From the NCBI RefSeq assembly GCF_021216655.1, contig NZ_CP080437.1, positions 2,790,001 through 2,854,000 of the forward strand: a DNA stretch of 64,000 bases, given 5' to 3'. Shown here piece after piece: positions 63,940 through 64,000 of the stretch. The stretch's first letter is position 1; each line of letters opens with the position of its first letter. The notes below the pieces were generated by a model. That model was not told the origin of the DNA and ran no database searches. It saw nothing but the letters and a program-made list of their open reading frames with translations. Made by a program: the position numbers and the translations under genes. The stretch comes from Clavibacter michiganensis. GTDB taxonomy: Bacteria; Actinomycetota; Actinomycetes; Actinomycetales; Microbacteriaceae.

Positions 63940-64000
63940 ATGACCGACGCACGAGACCCGAACTCGACTCCCGAACAGCACTCCTACCCCGCGCCCCCTC
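63940..64000 (+). CDS. Partial gene, N-terminus only, probable paralog of preceding protein
   Basis: An ATG at 63940 opens a frame (MTDARDPNSTPEQHSYPAPP) that runs out of the window. Its Pro/Asp/Ser-rich start resembles the disordered N-terminus of the DUF4190/DUF4352 protein just upstream. A TAGTAA box lies 8 nt before the ATG. The 158-bp gap before it holds a short CCCCGTCCGGGG hairpin (63783-63796) that may end the upstream gene and nothing else recognisable. Confidence 0.6.
   Translation, partial: MTDARDPNSTPEQHSYPAPP

Noticed and set aside
61148..63952. Minus-strand open frame of 934 codons near the window end
   Set aside because: It spans the antisense of two well-supported genes and out-of-frame methyltransferase sequence; no motif is present.

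Overview
The window is high-GC actinobacterial DNA. Gene content points to a plant-associated member of the Microbacteriaceae, most likely Clavibacter or a close relative. This is an inference from composition, the many leaderless TANNNT-ATG/GTG starts, an E-class sortase-type LAxTG signal, and family content (phosphoketolase, phenolic acid decarboxylase, DUF6421, DUF3349). No 16S or other typing gene is present. Genes are densely packed. The longest stretches without a convincing gene are about 190-235 bp (45484-45716, 1585-1781, 36462-36653, 46401-46588), so no gap exceeds 300 bp.

Layout. 1-1600: a visibly AT-richer block carrying one multi-spanning membrane protein with a K+-channel-like pore region but no canonical filter; it looks like the edge of a transferred island. 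1.8-4.2 kb: phosphoketolase. 4.3-12.4 kb: four tandem, same-strand paralogous secreted proteins with 0, 2, 3 and 5 Ig-like repeats, each separated by long perfect hairpins. 12.6-16.5 kb: a pentapeptide-repeat protein and a divergent ferric-siderophore uptake locus (two FecCD permeases, one binding lipoprotein) around a DtxR/IdeR-type iron box. 16.5-20.3 kb: GNAT, alpha/beta hydrolase, phenolic acid decarboxylase with a divergent MarR regulator, and a small coupled cluster of unknowns. 20.4-22.8 kb: MFS exporter plus MarR regulator with palindromic operators. 22.9-29 kb: VOC protein, a four-gene minus-strand run ending in an amidohydrolase, an SDR/DUF6421 pair and a GNAT.

29-31.4 kb: a PHO-box-like direct repeat precedes a PiT phosphate transporter, a small membrane protein and a double-DUF3349 protein, a trio that resembles the mycobacterial pitA neighbourhood. 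31.8-34.2 kb: TetR regulator translationally coupled to a DHA2-type exporter. 34.3-40.7 kb: SRPBCC protein, a sortase-type surface histidine phosphatase, AEC carrier, small proteins, a broken grpB and a 56-nt tRNA-like element. 40.7-43.7 kb: GH114 lipoprotein, ASCH, SDR and MOSC proteins. 43.8-47.4 kb: a sensor kinase, an HPt-like protein that lacks the phosphoacceptor histidine, and a convergent OmpR-type response regulator.

47.6-51.3 kb: membrane protein, exonuclease III, and an ECF sigma/Gls24 module. 51.4-57.2 kb: beta-hydroxyacid dehydrogenase family protein, pyrE, a septum-formation-like protein, MFS, and a HAD phosphatase. 57.3-64 kb: metallophosphoesterase, CsbD, PLDc_N protein, a RecQ helicase-phosphoribosyltransferase fusion, an orphan DNA methyltransferase and two DUF4190-type membrane proteins, the last cut by the window end.

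Recurring regulatory logic: many transcription units start with a TANNNT box exactly 6-8 nt before the start codon (leaderless mRNAs). Operons are tied together by 1-4 bp stop/start overlaps. Convergent or terminal gene ends carry long perfect GC hairpins without an obvious T tract. I saw no IS element, integrase, CRISPR array, rRNA or complete tRNA.
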